From Lachnospiraceae bacterium (lineage in GTDB: Bacteria; Bacillota; Clostridia; Lachnospirales; Lachnospiraceae): 35,681 nucleotides of DNA. Shown here piece by piece: positions 33,773-35,681 of the stretch (the stretch's first letter is position 1; every line of letters begins with the position of its first letter). The DNA lies in the NCBI GenBank assembly GCA_024681595.1, contig JAILAN010000161.1, positions 1-35,681 of the forward strand. The letters run 5' to 3'. The notes under the pieces were generated by a model. That model was given only the letters and a program-made list of their open reading frames with translations, ran no database searches and had not been told where the DNA came from. Both the position numbers and the translations under genes were made by a program.

Positions 33773-34858
33773 ATGAGAGACACCATTATCATTGTTGAAT
33801 CAAATGAAGATGTCAGAGAGATACTTGATGAGATGTTTTCGGAAAAGTATTCCGTCGTCACTTACGAGGACGGCTTTGAGGCCGGAAACAAGATACCCGA
33901 GTTTAAGGACCGCCTGGCAGGTATCATAGTCGATACAGAGGTTCCGACGGTCGGAGGAATAGATGTTACCTCTAAACTCCTGCAGGATCCCGCATTTGCG
34001 ACAATACCGATCGTAATAGTATCACCGGACGGCTCATTAAAGAACGAGAAGCTTGCGTACAAGGCAGGAGCAACGGACTTTTTCAAGATCCCGTTTGACT
34101 CGGAACTGTTAAAGCGCAAGATGCTCAAATACATGGATCTTTATTCGGTAAGGGAACAGCTGAATGAACTCAAGAAGCACTCAGCTTCACAGCAGCCTGT
34201 ATCCGAAGCTCCGATGTACAAAAAGATGCATGAGAATCTGATGGAGCTCGTGGGACGCATCATCGAGATGAGAAACCCCGAGAACGAGAACCACTTAAGA
34301 CGACTTAAGGGACTTGTTAAGATCATGGCTCGTAAGACCATGGAACTTTATCCCGAGTACGGTCTTACCGAGGAAAAGATAAACATCATCGTTTCTGCGG
34401 TTGCTTTACACAATATCGGTATGGCAGCGATCCCCGATTCGGTTCTTTTAAAACCCGGCAGACTTACCAACGAAGAGTACGAATTCATGAAGTCGCATAC
34501 ATTAAGGGGTATCGAAGCGCTCGACTGGACAAAGGATGCCTGGCCGAGAGAATACGATGACGTCATTCGCAAGATGGTGCGTTCTCACCATGAAAAATAC
34601 GATGGCGGAGGATATCCGGACGGATTGAAGGGAGATGATATCCCGATCGAAGCACAGCTTATCTCAATAGCGGATACATACGATGCGCTGGTTAATGACC
34701 GAGTATATAAAAAGGCATATCCCAAGGATGTGGCTGCTAATATGATCAATGTCGGAGACTGCGGAGTTTTCCCTCCCAAGATGCTCGAGGTATTCAAAAA
34801 CTGCAGACCCGATCTTGAAAAATGGGAAGAATCGGATCTTGACCTTAAGAAGATCTGA
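33773..34858 (+). CDS. Response regulator with degenerate HD-GYP domain
   Basis: A 361-residue receiver plus HD-GYP protein. Receiver: phospho-acceptor Asp54 in IIVDTEVP and Lys105 in FFKIPF; the usual acidic pair is reduced to ES-NED near residue 9. A linker (about 122-160) leads to the HD-GYP domain, where GYP is intact in YDGGGYPDGLKG (276-287) and SHHEK (271-275) is kept, but the HD dyad is HN (213-214) and the following lysine of HDIGK is Met (HNIGM, 213-217). HD-GYP enzymes hydrolyse cyclic di-GMP; losing the aspartate metal ligand makes activity doubtful, so it may act as a c-di-GMP sensor instead. It follows the FapA-like gene by 20 nt, fitting a shared role in surface or motility control. 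Confidence 0.88.
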   Translation: MRDTIIIVESNEDVREILDEMFSEKYSVVTYEDGFEAGNKIPEFKDRLAGIIVDTEVPTVGGIDVTSKLLQDPAFATIPIVIVSPDGSLKNEKLAYKAGATDFFKIPFDSELLKRKMLKYMDLYSVREQLNELKKHSASQQPVSEAPMYKKMHENLMELVGRIIEMRNPENENHLRRLKGLVKIMARKTMELYPEYGLTEEKINIIVSAVALHNIGMAAIPDSVLLKPGRLTNEEYEFMKSHTLRGIEALDWTKDAWPREYDDVIRKMVRSHHEKYDGGGYPDGLKGDDIPIEAQLISIADTYDALVNDRVYKKAYPKDVAANMINVGDCGVFPPKMLEVFKNCRPDLEKWEESDLDLKKI

Positions 34859-34884
34859 AAAAATAAACAAAGGAAGTATTTAAA

Positions 34885-35681
34885 ATGGTCCAGTCTAGAA
34901 CTCACAATTGTAACGAATTAAGGATTGAAAATGCCGGACAGGAGGTAACTCTTGCAGGTTTTTACGACAACATGAGACAGGTTGCAAAGAACCTCGGATT
35001 CCTGCAGCTTCGCGATTTCTACGGAGTAACGCAGGTGGTCATCGAAACAGAAGAAATGATGGCTAAGTTATCCGGAGTCAATAACGAATCGACTCTTCAG
35101 GTAACCGGTATCGTAAGAGAAAGAGAATCAAAGAACAACAAGATCCCCACAGGTGAGATCGAAGTGGTTCCGAGCGAAATAAAGGTTCTCGGTAAATGTA
35201 TCTACAACGAGCTTCCGTTCGAGATATCAAGATCAAAGGAAGCAGACGAAGCGGTAAGACTTAAGTACAGATACTTAGATCTTCGTAACCGCGCAGTAAG
35301 AGACAGGATAGTCCTTCGTTCAAAGATCGTTTCGGAACTTCGAAATGCGATGAACGCACATGATTTCCTCGAGATCACAACACCGATACTTACGTGTTCA
35401 TCTCCCGAGGGAGCAAGAGACTACCTCGTTCCTTCAAGAAACCATCCCGGCAAATTCTATGCGCTGCCCCAGGCTCCTCAGCAGTTTAAGCAGCTCCTTA
35501 TGACATCGGGATTTGACAGATATTTCCAGATCGCTCCCTGCTTCAGGGATGAGGATGCAAGAGCAGACCGTTCACCCGGTGAGTTCTATCAGCTCGATAT
35601 GGAGATGGCTTTTGCCTCACAGGAAGATGTATTTGCGATAATCGAGGATGTCCTTCCTCCGATATTTGCAAAGTACGGCGT
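34885..35681 (+). CDS. aspS: Aspartyl-tRNA synthetase, N-terminal 265 residues (3' end outside window)
   Basis: The frame is open to the window edge. An N-terminal OB-fold anticodon-binding domain (about 1-100) is followed by the class II catalytic core: RYLDLRN, then SPEGARDYLVPSR and FYALPQAPQQFKQLLM, then motif 2 FRDEDARADRSPGEFYQLDMEM. These are the bacterial AspRS signatures, although motif 2 reads SPGEFYQLD where E. coli has RQPEFTQID. The enzyme charges tRNA-Asp with aspartate. AAAGGAAG lies 8 nt before the ATG; the gap to the HD-GYP gene is 26 nt with no promoter seen. Confidence 0.94.
   Translation, partial: MVQSRTHNCNELRIENAGQEVTLAGFYDNMRQVAKNLGFLQLRDFYGVTQVVIETEEMMAKLSGVNNESTLQVTGIVRERESKNNKIPTGEIEVVPSEIKVLGKCIYNELPFEISRSKEADEAVRLKYRYLDLRNRAVRDRIVLRSKIVSELRNAMNAHDFLEITTPILTCSSPEGARDYLVPSRNHPGKFYALPQAPQQFKQLLMTSGFDRYFQIAPCFRDEDARADRSPGEFYQLDMEMAFASQEDVFAIIEDVLPPIFAKYG

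Overview
The window looks like chromosomal DNA from a Gram-positive anaerobe of the Clostridia, most likely a Lachnospiraceae member (Butyrivibrio-like). The reasons are the block rho - rpmE - DUF1385 - prmC - prfA, typical of Firmicutes; strong AGGAGG-type ribosome binding sites; TTGACA/TATAAT promoters, several with an extended TGn -10; lipoproteins rather than outer-membrane proteins; and a pair of large genes that I associate, from memory, with the Lachnospiraceae families DUF5716 and DUF5717. No tRNA, rRNA, insertion sequence, phage gene or CRISPR array is visible. Almost all of the sequence is coding, and nearly every gene lies on the + strand.

Layout. 1-5650: the end of a glycosyltransferase gene, a GNAT acetyltransferase, mtnA (methylthioribose-1-phosphate isomerase), a hybrid sensor kinase and yvcK, all tightly packed. 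5663-7023: queT on the minus strand, with a clear promoter and a possible ligand-responsive pseudoknot over its ribosome binding site, divergent from a class II aldolase that may work with MtnA. 7140-11062: a PHP-domain hydrolase, a lipoprotein foldase (parvulin) and an HtpG chaperone with an acidic insertion. 11304-18217: a four-gene operon of uncharacterised proteins: a 1190-residue beta-sandwich/solenoid protein, a degenerate Hsp70-like protein, a TPR-like protein and a membrane-anchored coiled-coil protein. This is the best candidate for an undescribed system. 18302-22759: an amino-acid ABC transporter whose operon continues into a PurF homologue that has lost its glutaminase catalytic residues, then a CmpB-type membrane protein. 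22935-26156: an acyl-CoA synthetase and a sodium:solute symporter, probably an uptake-and-activation pair for a carboxylate. 26451-31383: the transcription and translation-termination block rho, rpmE, DUF1385, prmC, prfA, with structured leaders before rho and rpmE. 31554-34858: a FapA/DUF342 protein with about nine 26-residue N-terminal repeats and a response regulator with a degenerate HD-GYP domain. 34885-end: the start of aspS.

Recurring themes are degenerate enzymes kept as full-length genes (Hsp70-like, PurF-like, HD-GYP), structured 5' leaders (queT, rho, rpmE, acyl-CoA synthetase), and translationally coupled operons with 0-3 nt gaps. All family assignments come from reading motifs by eye; no database search was run.
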